Both the position numbers and the translations under genes were made by a program. A stretch of 64,000 nucleotides of DNA from Deroplatys truncata (taxonomy: Eukaryota; Arthropoda; Insecta; Mantodea; Mantidae): contig CM060990.1 of assembly GCA_030765065.1 (NCBI GenBank), positions 5,140,001-5,204,000 on the forward strand, read 5' to 3'. Every line of letters starts with the position of its first letter. The first letter of the stretch is position 1. Positions 21,942 to 32,235 of the stretch are shown piece by piece. The notes under the pieces are model-generated. The model did not search any database. It was not told where the DNA came from and saw nothing but the letters and a program-made list of their open reading frames with translations.

Positions 21942-23682
21942 TCCTGAAACACTAAAGTACTTTGGAGAAGACAAATTGAAGTTGATGACCCGTAAGGGCG
22001 TATTTCCCTATGATTACGTCACTTCCTGGGATGTTTTGAACGAGACCTGCTTGCCTCCTAAGGACTCCTTCTACCATAGATTAAATGAAGAAGAAATTAG
22101 TGATGCTGACTACGATCATGCTAGAAATGTATGGGAGCTGTTTAATGTAAGAAACCTGGGAGAGTACAGCGATCTCTACTTAACCTCAGATGTACTACTC
22201 CTAGCCGATGTCTTTGAGACGTTCAGAGAGCAAACCCTTAAAACACACAAAGTCGATCCTTCCCATTATTTTACCTCTCCAGGACTTACATGGGACGCCA
22301 TGTTGTTGTATACAGGAATTAAGCTGGAGCTGTTACAAGATTATGATCAACTACTCATGGTGGAATCAGGTATAAGAGGAGGTTTATGTCAAGTTTCCCA
22401 TCGGTATGGTGAGGCTAATAACACGTATATGGAGAAGTTTGATCCGTTGAGACCGACCCAATTTATCACATATGAGGACGCCAATAACCAATATGGGTGG
22501 GCAATGTGTCACGCCCTTCCTTTTGGTGGATTTCAGTGGGTTTCGCCTGAAGAAATCAACTTAGAAACACTACAAGAAGATGATCCTCATGGGTACATAT
22601 TAGAAATTGATATGGAATACCCTGCAGAACTTCACGATCTACACAACGATTTACCTTTCCTGCCTGAGTGTATGAAACCATTGGAAGCATCTACAAAGAA
22701 ACGGATACCTCATCTTGGACCTTGAAAGAAGTATGTAGTGCATTACATGGCTTTGAAGCAGGCTCTTAGTCATGGACTACGGCTAACAAAAATCCATTGT
22801 GTGCTACAATTCCTACAGTCTCGGTGGTTGAAACCTTATGTGGAATTTAACAACAGGCTACGACAACAAGCTGCAAATGACTTCGAGAAGGATCTCTACA
22901 AGCTCTTTAACAACGCCATGTTTGGAAAAACTATGGAGAACCTGCGTAGCCGTGTGGATATACGACTGGTGACCAATGAGAAGACTCTAGAGAAGTTGAT
23001 CGCCAAGCCTACGTTTATCGACAGGACGATATATGCTGCTAATCTAGCTGCTGTACATATGGCCTCTTGTCAGATTGTGTTCAACAAGCCCATATACATT
23101 GGAATGAGTGTGTTGGACATCTCCAAGACATTAATGTATAACTACCATTACGACGTATTGTTGCCTTATTATGGAGCTGGAAACCTGAAGCTTATGTATA
23201 TGGACACTGATTCATTCATTCATCGTGTAACAACTGAAGATGTGTACAAGGACAAGCTACGTTTTCTTGAGCATCTGGATACAGCTGATTACCCTGTCAA
23301 TCATATATGCCACTCTACTCAGAACAAGAAGGTATTGGGAAAATTTAAAGATGAGGCTAATAGCAAAATCATCCTACGCTTTGTTGGACTACGACCTAAG
23401 ATGTATGCCTTAGATATTCAAGGCTCAATGATAAAAAAGATTAAAGGTATAAAACGTAGCGCTATTAAGCAGTACATTTCGTTTGACAGCTATACAGACT
23501 GTCTTAAAACCTGTGAAATCATCAGAACGCCCATGAATCTAATCCTATCACGAAAGCATGCTGTTACCACGGTGCAAGTGAATAAAATTGCATTGAATCC
23601 CTTTGATGATAAAAGAATTATTGCTGAGGACGGTATAACGACATACGCCTATGGACATTACAGCATTACAAGTAGTGCATAA
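21942..23682 (+). pseudogene. polB: Duplicated C-terminal half of Polinton polB, 5'-truncated at the TIR junction
   Basis: The predicted protein is identical to the C-terminal half of the minus-strand copy over both open segments (249 and 314 residues). It includes the same internal TGA (at 22723-22725) and motifs A, B and C. It lacks the exonuclease and N-terminal zinc-finger parts and has no promoter of its own in view. Identity between arms, with the shared nonsense codon, means either a very recent duplication or ongoing homogenisation between arms. It cannot encode a working polymerase. Confidence 0.9.
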
Positions 23683-24049
23683 GAGAATGTAAGTTGAATA
23701 TGAAGATTTTACTCGTGAGTCTACAATCTTAAAAATGAAGTTTATCCGTGTGCTGTGTATGCAACTAGCAGACGCCTGATGAAGAAAGACGAAGATGGAA
23801 GGGAAGGTGGTAACCCTGCCATTAGGAGCAATCCTAGTGCTAGTCTCAAGCCTAGATAAAAGGGGAGAGACATCTACAACGAACTAAAATAAAGGTATGT
23901 TGACGTAAAGATTTTCAATTTGTGAACCAATATGCAGTTTATCCCTCTCCGCATCGTACAATAACTGTTTAACATATAATAAGTTTGTAAGATTTAGAAA
24001 AAAGTATATAAATTGTTGTAACGTAGGATGAGAAATGTTTATAATTTAA
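23683..24049. other. 3' flank of right polB copy, with poly(A) signal
   Basis: Mirror of 16161-16528. AATAAA at 23888-23893 lies about 205 bp past the stop. No gene is present. Confidence 0.5.
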
Positions 24050-24920
24050 TTACTCTCTATATTACCATGACTACCTGTGATACTAGTTGAATTACCTGTT
24101 AAAATGACTAAAATACCTGTGATACTAGTCGAATCATGTGAAATTACCTTAACTAGCTCTGATACGAATTCCTGCTCTAAATTAGCACCAGCACCTGTGA
24201 TACTATCTGGTTTGCCCCAAATATCAATGATACTAGATGAATTACCTGTTAAAATGACTCAAATACCATTGATACAACCTGAATCACCTGCATTTACCTT
24301 AAATAGCTTAGATACATATCTCTGATCGAAATTATCACGAGTATCTGTGAAACTATGCTGATTACCCAAATACTTACGATATTTCCTGAACTATCTGTAA
24401 AATACGAAACTACGTTATAACCGACTTTGGAACCTACCCTCCTGTAATGCTAGCTTAATTACTCTAAACACCTATCACACTTGAATTATGCTAAATACCT
24501 ACGATACTAGCTGAGTTACCTGTGAAATACGAAACTATGCTATACCCAACCCCTGGAATCTATCCTCCTGTGATACTAGATAAATTAGCCTAAATACCTA
24601 CGATACTAACTGAATTACCTGTGAAATCATACACTGCTATGATGCAGTCCGCCTCTTGTAATACCAGATGAATTAGCTTAAATACCCTCCGATACTAGCT
24701 GAATTGCCTGTGAAAAATATGCATCTATGATACGTCCTGCCCCTGGAAACTAGCCTCTTGTGATACTAGCTGAGTGACTCTAAACACCTATGTTACTTGA
24801 ATTATCCTAAATACCTACGATACTCTCTGAATTACCTGTAACATCATACGGAACTATGCTATATCCGCTTCCCCGGATCTGTCCTAACCTGTGATACTAA
24901 CTGAATTACTTACCTGTTAG
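24050..24920. repeat. Tandem array B, right copy
   Basis: Reverse complement of 15295-16160, with a few indels; an additional CTGTGATACTAGT phrase occurs near 24118. Confidence 0.8.
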
Positions 24921-24954
24921 TGTGAGTGGGTTAGCTTTTCCCGTGAGAGGGTCA

Positions 24955-25987
24955 CCTTTCCCCTACCCTTTTCCCTTTGTGGATCACCTTTTTCCCTTTG
25001 CTGGTCACATTTTTCCCTTAACTGGTCACATTTTTCGCTTTGCTGGTCACCTTTTTCCCTTTGCTGATCATCTTTTTCCCTTTGTTGGTCACATTTTTCC
25101 CTTTGCTGGTCACATTTTTCCCTTTGCTGGTCACGTTTTTCCCTTTGCTGGTCACCTTTTTCCCTTTGTTGGTCACATTTTTCCCTTTGCTGGTCACCTT
25201 TTTCCCTTTGCTGGTCACCTTTTTCCCTTTGCTGGTCAGGTTTTTCCCTTTGCTGGTCACCTTTTTTCCCTTTGCTGGTCACATTTTTCCCTTTTACTGG
25301 TCACATTTTTCCCTTTGCTGGTCACGTTTTTCCCTTTGCTGGTCACCTTTTCCCTTTGCTGGTCACCTTTTTCCCTTTGCTGGTCACGTTTTTCCCTTTG
25401 CTGGTCACGTTTTTCCCTTTGCTGGTCACGTTTTTCCCTTTGCTGGTCACCTTTTTTCCCTTTGCTGGTCACATTTTCCCCTTTTACTGGTCACATTTTT
25501 CCCTTTGCTGGTCACGTTTTTCCCTTTGCTGGTCACCTTTTCCCTTTGCTGGTGACCTTTTTCCCTTTGCTGGTCACGTTTTTCCCTTTGCTGGTCACCT
25601 TTTTCCCTTTGCTGGTCACCTTTTTCCCTTTGCTGGTCACGTTTTTCCCTTTGCTGGTCCCATTTTTCCCTTTGCTGGTCACCTTTTTCCCTTTGCTGGT
25701 CACATTCTTCCCTTTGCTGGTCACCTTTTTCCCTTTACTGGTCACCTTTTTCCCTTTGCTGGTCACCTTTTTCCCTTTGCTGGTCACCTTTTTCCCTTTG
25801 CTGGTCACGTTTTTCCCTTTGCTGGTCCCATTTTCCCTTTGCTGGTCACCTTTTTCCCTTTGCTGGTCACATTCTTCCCTTTGCTGGTCACCTTTTTCCC
25901 TTTACTGGTCACCTTTTTCCCTTTGCTGGTCACATTTTTCCCTTTGCTGGTCACCTTTTTCCCTTTGCTGGTCACCTTTTCCCTGAA
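24955..25987. repeat. Tandem array C, right copy (21-bp unit, expanded)
   Basis: About 49 copies of the complement of the 21-bp unit, against about 28 in the left arm. Longer segments are themselves repeated: about 25270-25350 resembles about 25460-25550, and about 25655-25745 resembles about 25820-25915. This indicates growth by block duplication. Frames of up to 354 codons across the array are products of the repeat. Confidence 0.92.
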
Positions 25988-26057
25988 TGGGTTACGTGAT
26001 GGACATGTCTAGAACATTGACATGAAACAGTTTTCCATGAAGTTCACGTCTAATGTC

Positions 26058-27160
26058 GCTTTCAAGGTCTAGCACCTCCTATTCCCTATCTCTCCTGTAT
26101 ATAAACCCATATTGCTACTCTTTTAGTATCTGTCTAGCCTAACACCTCTCCTCCTGTTCCTATACCACTCATATAAACCATACTCTACTCCTCTAGCTCT
26201 GTCTAGCCTAACACCTCTCTCGTTTTCCTATGACTCTCATATAAACCATACTCTGCTCCTCGACCTCTGTCTAGTCTAACTCCTCTCCTCGTTTTCCTAT
26301 ACCTCTCATATAAACCATACTCTATTTTCGACCTCTGTCTAGCCTAACACCTCTCCTCGTTTTCCTATACCTCTCATATAAACTATACTCTACTCCTCAA
26401 CCTCTGTCTAGCCTAACACCCCTCTTCCTGTTCCTATACTTCTCATACATATAAACGCATACTCTACTCTCAACCTCTGTCTAGCCTAACACCACACCCC
26501 GTATCCCCTACCTCTCATAGAGCGCATTCCTCTCCTGATCCCTGTCTAGCTGAGCATCTCTCTTTGGTTTCCTATACCGCTCATATAAAACACATTCTAC
26601 CTTTAACACCTGTCTATCCTATAATAGGATCTCTCCGTTTTCTCGTATCTTCTTCTAAACACATACTCAATTCTCCTAACCTAATACCTCTCCTCGTTTT
26701 CCTATACTTCTCATATAAACCATACTCCTCTCCTCAACCTCTGTCTAGCCTAACACCCATCCTCGTTTTCCTATATCTCTCATATAGACCATACTCTACT
26801 CCTCAACCTCTGGCTAGCCTAACACCTCTCCTCCTGTTCCCTACCTCTCTCATATAACCCATACTCTACTCAACCTCTGTCTTGCCTAGCACCGCTCCTC
26901 CTGCTCCTATACCTCTCATACATATAAACGCATACTCTACTCTCAGCCTCTGTCTAGCCTAGCACCTCTCCACGTATTCCCTATCTGTCTCATATAAAGC
27001 GCATCCCCCTCCTTCTGCCGCTGTCTAGCCTAGTGTCAGTCCTCGTATTCCCTATCTCGCCCATATAAACGCATTTTCCTCCTTGGCCCTCCGCATCCAC
27101 CCTCGTTTTCCCTATCCTTTCCCATATAAACGCAAAAAAGTGTGCCAGCTCTCTTTTAAA
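26058..27160. repeat. Subterminal tandem array A, right copy
   Basis: Reverse complement of 13470-14570, with units carrying CCTCTGTCTAGCCTAACACC and CTCGTTTTCCTATACCTCTC. It reaches the element's right tip. Confidence 0.85.
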
Positions 27161-27169
27161 TAACCTACT

Positions 27170-27175
27170 GTGGTA
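27170..27175. repeat. Target-site duplication GTGGTA, right copy
   Basis: Exact match to 13453-13458, directly after the CT terminus. Confidence 0.92.
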
Positions 27176-28575
27176 GTAGAAGTCCCCCCCCCCAAAAGAC
27201 ACAGGATGCTGCATATGGTCGGCCCCAGTATTGCGTAATAGACATGAACGCTCTTCAAGGGATCACTCTTGCAGGAGACAGTAAGGTAGAAGAGGATGTT
27301 TTAAGGTTCCAGAGGTCGAGATTAACTAACTGCGTCTAAGGAGGCATAGAGGAGGTTGCGTGAGAAATCAGTAGGTCCCATTTATTTTGCTGTCTTTGTT
27401 TTTGTCATAGTAGAGAGTGTGCGAAAGAAGTAAAGAGTAAAAGAGAAAACAAACTAGGATGGTTAAGCACCACGAACAAACAACTACAATAACAAAGTGT
27501 TTCAGAGCCCCCGCAGAGGATTTAGCATGCAGGGAGATCAGCAAAGATGATGATTTGGTTGTAAAAGCACGAGCGAACCACGAGAAAAAAACACTTAGTT
27601 GCAGCCAGGAAAACCAGGCATCAAAATTAAAGAAGGAAGAGACGCAGATAATAAGCTCACAATATTACACTAAAGGCAGCCATGTTTTGTACCTACACAG
27701 ACGATCAATCAAATGTAAATTGTAAGAAAATAGCAGAAAGAATGACAGTCAAAATAGTACTGGCAAGGGCTGAACAGCATCATGTCATACTTGGAGAGAA
27801 GGCCAAAAGCTATTACTTTCATTTGCAAAATTCGGGAGATAAGTAGGTAATCGTCAGGGGTACTTATTTTCGAAACTTATTCCCCCGCCGCCATCAGATC
27901 CATCTGTAAAGGTTAAAGTCACATATTTCCCCCTCTACATTCTAGTTTTGTAATTCCTGGAAGTAGATCCATCTTAAGAAAGGAACCGTCCCGCTGCACG
28001 CCAACTCGCAAAAGCAGAACAGCAGAGACGATAATGAAGAAGAGATGTTAGACAAAATGGAATTCGGGATGTAAGATACCCCGACACGACCAATAGTGGG
28101 CTGAACTATTCACATTGCCGAAGACCGAAATAATCAAACGTCACAGTGTGGCCGACATGAAACGTAGCAGACTGAAATACGACGTCTGAGAACGGCAAAC
28201 TCAGCAGAAACACTCACGGACAGCAAGGCAGCGCTTTGTACAGCTTCTTACATGTAATATGGAGCAAAGAAAGATCAAGAGATATGCAGTAAGGCCGAAA
28301 AATTGAAGCCACATTCTCCCTTGTGATACTAAAACCACCAGAGGAGCTTTCCCCATGACTCCTGGGTCTCGTACAGAAGCGGGAAAGTCGGGGTACTAGC
28401 AAGCCAAGGTCGCTATTATTGGTCAGTCGACTGTGTACCTAGGCCCTAAGTATTTTATTAATTTTTTTCTTTAGGGGTTGTCTAATGAGGCAAATCAGGC
28501 ACACCTTAAGACCAAGGGCTTTCTCCCTTTCATGTTTGAATTCCGAGGTCTTAATTAGTCTCCCCTCGGCGGTAA
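27176..28575 (+). mobile_element. 3' internal part of the LTR element (end of env and downstream)
   Basis: This is the continuation of the LTR element after the nested Polinton. Immediately after the target duplication the frame of the membrane anchor would pass into a proline-rich stretch (a C homopolymer at about 27186-27193) and stop soon after. A plus-strand frame at 27459-27725 (88 codons, Lys/Glu-rich) is not recognised. A purine-rich priming tract is expected just before 28576 but is not obvious. Confidence 0.55.
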
Positions 28576-29101
28576 TGTAGCAGATATATTAACGTAGCTG
28601 CAACGGAGGGCAAGGATTGCATTAGAGTTGGAAAAATGTCGTAAGATGGTGAAATCTAAGAAGCTCGGCATTGTAGCGCACGAGGTCGCGCTGTCAGCTT
28701 ATTGAAACGTATTTAACGGCCTCTAAATTAGGTCATTGTTCACACTCTGAACCAACACGGCGAAGTAACGATCATCTGAGACTCGACGCCCCCAGCATAA
28801 CTAAATTCACACTTTAGTTAGTGAACCTCAAGTTATATCCGAGAGTTTCAGGTAAGATGTGCTATGTGTAAGTTCTCGCACATACTACCCTACATATCCC
28901 CCGTAATCATGTTAATCAGTTGCAAATATAGTTGTTTTTTTATAAACCCAGGTTATCAATTGAAGCCTCTTCCTCTAGTTCACCCGCTACCCTCGCCATG
29001 TACCCTTCCTACCCCCGATACCGTCAACGCTCTGCCAACGCAGACAACTACCCTCCTGTTGTAAGTATCCTCTGGAGCTAACTACCCCAAGGGTTGCTAC
29101 A
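28576..29101 (+). mobile_element. 3' LTR of the endogenous retrovirus/retrotransposon
   Basis: Direct repeat of 8570-9110 with TGT...ACA ends and roughly 80-85 percent visual identity plus indels. Both LTRs have the same orientation and bracket gag-pol-env relics and the nested Polinton. Confidence 0.8.
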
Positions 29102-29257
29102 CGGCTACAAACTTAACTATCAGTAGTCAATTTGGCAAAATTTTTTACTGAAAACAAAAACAAAGTGAAGTGTATTCCAGTATAAGGATAATAGGCTTTG
29201 GAAAATTATACTACAAATCCGGAAAGCTATCTGTATTAGTAAACTAGTAAACTAGTC
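29102..29257. other. Short unique spacer before the satellite
   Basis: AT-rich sequence between the LTR and the first GTA-type repeats. Nothing recognised. Confidence 0.5.
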
Positions 29258-29699
29258 GTAGTTGTGGTTGTAATGTAACAATAATAGTGGTGGTGTAGTA
29301 TACCTGTGGATATAGTGTAATAGTAGTACTAGTAGTAGTGGTGGTGGTTGTGGTGTTAATATAGCAGTAGTGGTGGTATAATATAGGAGTAGTTGTATTA
29401 AAGTAGCAGTGGTGGTGTAGTATAGTAATTGTGATAATATAGTATTAGGGGTGGTGTAGTATATTTTTGGGGATAGTATAGTAGTAATAGTAGTAGTGGT
29501 AATACAGCAGTAGTGGTAGTGTAGTATGGGAATGGTGTCATTATAGTAATAGAGATGCTGTAGCAAGGTAGTGGTTGTAATAGAGTATTAGCGGTGGGTA
29601 GCATATTTGTGGGCATAGTACAGTTGTAGTATAAGTGGTGGTAGTATATATCAGTAGGGGTGATGTAGTAACTTTGTGGGGATAGTATAGTAGTACTAA

Positions 29700-29731
<32 letters not shown>

Positions 29732-32235
29732 ACAGCAGCAGTATTGATGGTAATATGGAAGTATAGGTGGTGGTGTAGTATAGGAGTGGTGGCATTTTAG
29801 TAGTAGTGGTGATGAATTATGGTAATGGTGGTAACATAGTATTAGTGGTGCAGTGGTATTGTTGTGATCATAGTATAGTAATAGTAGCAGTAGAGGTATT
29901 GATGGTAATATAGCAGTAGTGGCAGTATAGTATAGTAGCGGTAGCAATATAAGGGCAGTGGTGGTACAGTTGACTTGTGGGAACAGTACACTAGAATTAG
30001 TAGTGATAATATAGGAGTAGTGGTGGTGTAGTACAACATTGGTGGTAATATAAGGATAGCGGTGGTGCAGTACATTTGTGGGATCGTATAGTACTACTAC
30101 TAGTAGTAATATAGCACTAGTGATGGTGTAGTATAATATTAGTGGTAATATAAGGGTAGTAATGGTGCAATATATCTGTGGGGTTAGTAAAGTACTACTA
30201 TGTGTGGTAATACAGCAGTAGTGTTGGTAACATAAGGGTAGTGGTGGTGCAGTATATATGTGGGGATGGTATAGTAGCAGTAGTGGTGCCAATATAGTAG
30301 TAGTAGTAGTAGTAGTGGTGGTGCACTATAGTTGTAGGGATAGTATCGTAGCAGTAGTGATGGTAATATAGTAACAGTGGTGGTGTAGTGTGGCGGTAGT
30401 GATAGTATAGTATTAGTGGTCGTGTAGCATTATGTGGTAATGCATACTAGGAGTAATGATGGTGGTGTACTACCAATGGTGGTGTAGTATAGTAGTGGTG
30501 GTATTATAGCTGTGGTAGTGTAGTAATAAGGTGGTGATAGTATAGTAACAGTGGCGGCAGTATATCACCAATGGTACTATAGTAGTATAGTTTTTGTAGT
30601 AGTAGTGATAGTATAATAGTAGTGATAGCGATGGTGATAGTATAGTAGTAGTAGTGATAGCGATGGTGATAGTATAGCAACGGTGCTGGTAGTATAGTGC
30701 CAATGGCAATGTAGTGGTGGTATAGTAGTGGTAGTGCAATAATAGCGATGGTTATAGTATAGTAACACTGGCGGTTCTATAGTATCAATAGTAGTATAGC
30801 AGTTGTAGTGTAGTAACAGCGGGCGATAGTATAGTAGGGGTGGTGGTGGTGGTGGCTGTAGTATAGTAGTGGTGGCAGTAGTATGGTAATGGTAGACTAA
30901 CCAAAACTGTGATAGTATAGTAACAGCGGTGGTAGTATAGTCGAAATGGTAGTATAGTAATAGTGATGGTAATATACCAGTAGTGGAGAAGTAGTATAGC
31001 AGCGATGGTGTACTGTAGTAATGGTGGTGGTAGAGGTTGTGGTATAGTAGTGACAGTATAGTAATTCCGATGATGATAGTATAGTGCCGATTGTAATACA
31101 GAAGTCGTCTAGTAGTGGTAGCGTAGAAATACCGGTGAAAATAGTATGGTAACAGTAGTGATATTATAGTAACAACGGTAGTATAGTAATTCTGGTGGTG
31201 GTAGTAGTATATTGGTGGTAGTTCAGTAATGGCGGTGGAGATAGTATGGTAACAGTAGTGGTAGAATAGTACAAATAGTAGTATAGTAATCGTGGTGGCG
31301 GTAGTATATTAGTGGTAGTTCAGTAATGGCGGTGGGGATATCATAGTAACAGTGGTGGTAGTATAGTACTAATGATAGCATACTAATCGCGATGGTGGTA
31401 TTATATTAGTGGTAGTGTAGTAAAAGCGCTGATGATAGTATAGTAACAGTGGTCGTAGTATAGTATTGGTAATGTGGAAATAGCAGTGGTGATTGTATAG
31501 TAAGAGTGGTGGAAGTGAAATAGCAGTGGTAGTGTAGTAACACCGGTGGTGATAGTATAGTACTGGTAGTGTAGTAATAGAAGTTGGGATAGTATAGTAA
31601 GTATGGTGGAAGTATAGGAGTGGTGGAAGTGGAATAGCAGTGGTAGTGTAGTAACACCGGCGAAGATAGTATAGCGCTGGTAGTGTAGTAAGTGCAGTGG
31701 TAATAGCATAGTAAGAATGGCGGAAGTATAGAAGTGGTGGAAGTGGAATAGCAGTGGTAGTGTAGTAACATCGGTGGTGATAGTATAGCACTGGTAGTGA
31801 AGTAATAGCAGTGGTGATAGTATAGTAAGAGTGGTGGAAGTATAGAAATGGTCAAAGTGGAATAAAAGTGCTAGTGTAGTAACACCGGTGCTTATAGTAT
31901 AGTACTGGTAATGTAGTAATAGCGGTGGTGATAGTATGGTAACAGTGGCGGTAGTATAGTAAGAGTGGTGGAAGTATAGGAGTGCTCAAAGTGGAATAGA
32001 AGTGGTAGTGTAGTAACACCGATGGTGATAGTATAGTACTGGTAGTGTAGTAATAGCAGTGGTGATAGTATAGCAAAATGGTGGAAGTGGAATAGCCGTG
32101 GTAGTGTAGTAACACCGGTGGTGATAGTATACTACTGTTGTGTAGTAATAGCGGTGATGACAGTATAGTAACAGTGGCGGTAGTATAGTACTGGTAGCGT
32201 AGTTATAGCGGTTGTGACTGCACAGTAACAGTGGT
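29258..32235. repeat. GTA/GTG-type satellite, irregular section
   Basis: Built from variants of GTAGTGGTGGTAATATAGTAG with very little C on the plus strand. Trinucleotide periodicity creates long minus-strand frames rich in Leu, Tyr, Thr and His; none has a start context or composition expected of a gene. The right part (31500-32150) has ~140-bp units with GTGGTAGTGTAGTAACACCGG. Confidence 0.9.

Larger units (their letters stand above)
13459..27169. mobile_element. Complete Polinton/Maverick element, 13.7 kb, reduced gene content
   Basis: The ends read AGTAGGTTATTT at the left and its complement AAATAACCTACT at the right, flanked by GTGGTA on both sides. AG...CT termini, a 6-bp duplication and a protein-primed type-B DNA polymerase together identify a Polinton. 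The terminal inverted repeats are unusually long: 13459-18269 against 21942-27169. The only protein genes are a damaged polB (minus strand) and a truncated second polB copy (plus strand). Integrase, packaging ATPase, protease and capsid genes, present in full Polintons, are absent. It must have been mobilised in trans, or lost genes when its inverted repeat grew. Confidence 0.9.
21942..27169 (-). repeat. Right terminal inverted repeat of the Polinton (5.2 kb)
   Basis: Reverse complement of 13459-18269. The inner junction falls inside polB at CCTGAAACACTAAAG; to its left the sequence switches abruptly from polymerase coding to the ~422-bp repeat. The outer end is the CT at 27168-27169. Confidence 0.9.

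Noticed and set aside
24917..26012. Frames of up to 354 codons over the right 21-bp array
   Set aside because: Same repeat in the other arm; the frame shifts freely between repeat readings and tracks unit number rather than any protein.
8560..29115. Target-site duplication for the LTR element
   Set aside because: Sequences just outside the LTR edges (GACAGTC and CGGCTAC) do not match, and the LTR edges are blurred by divergence.
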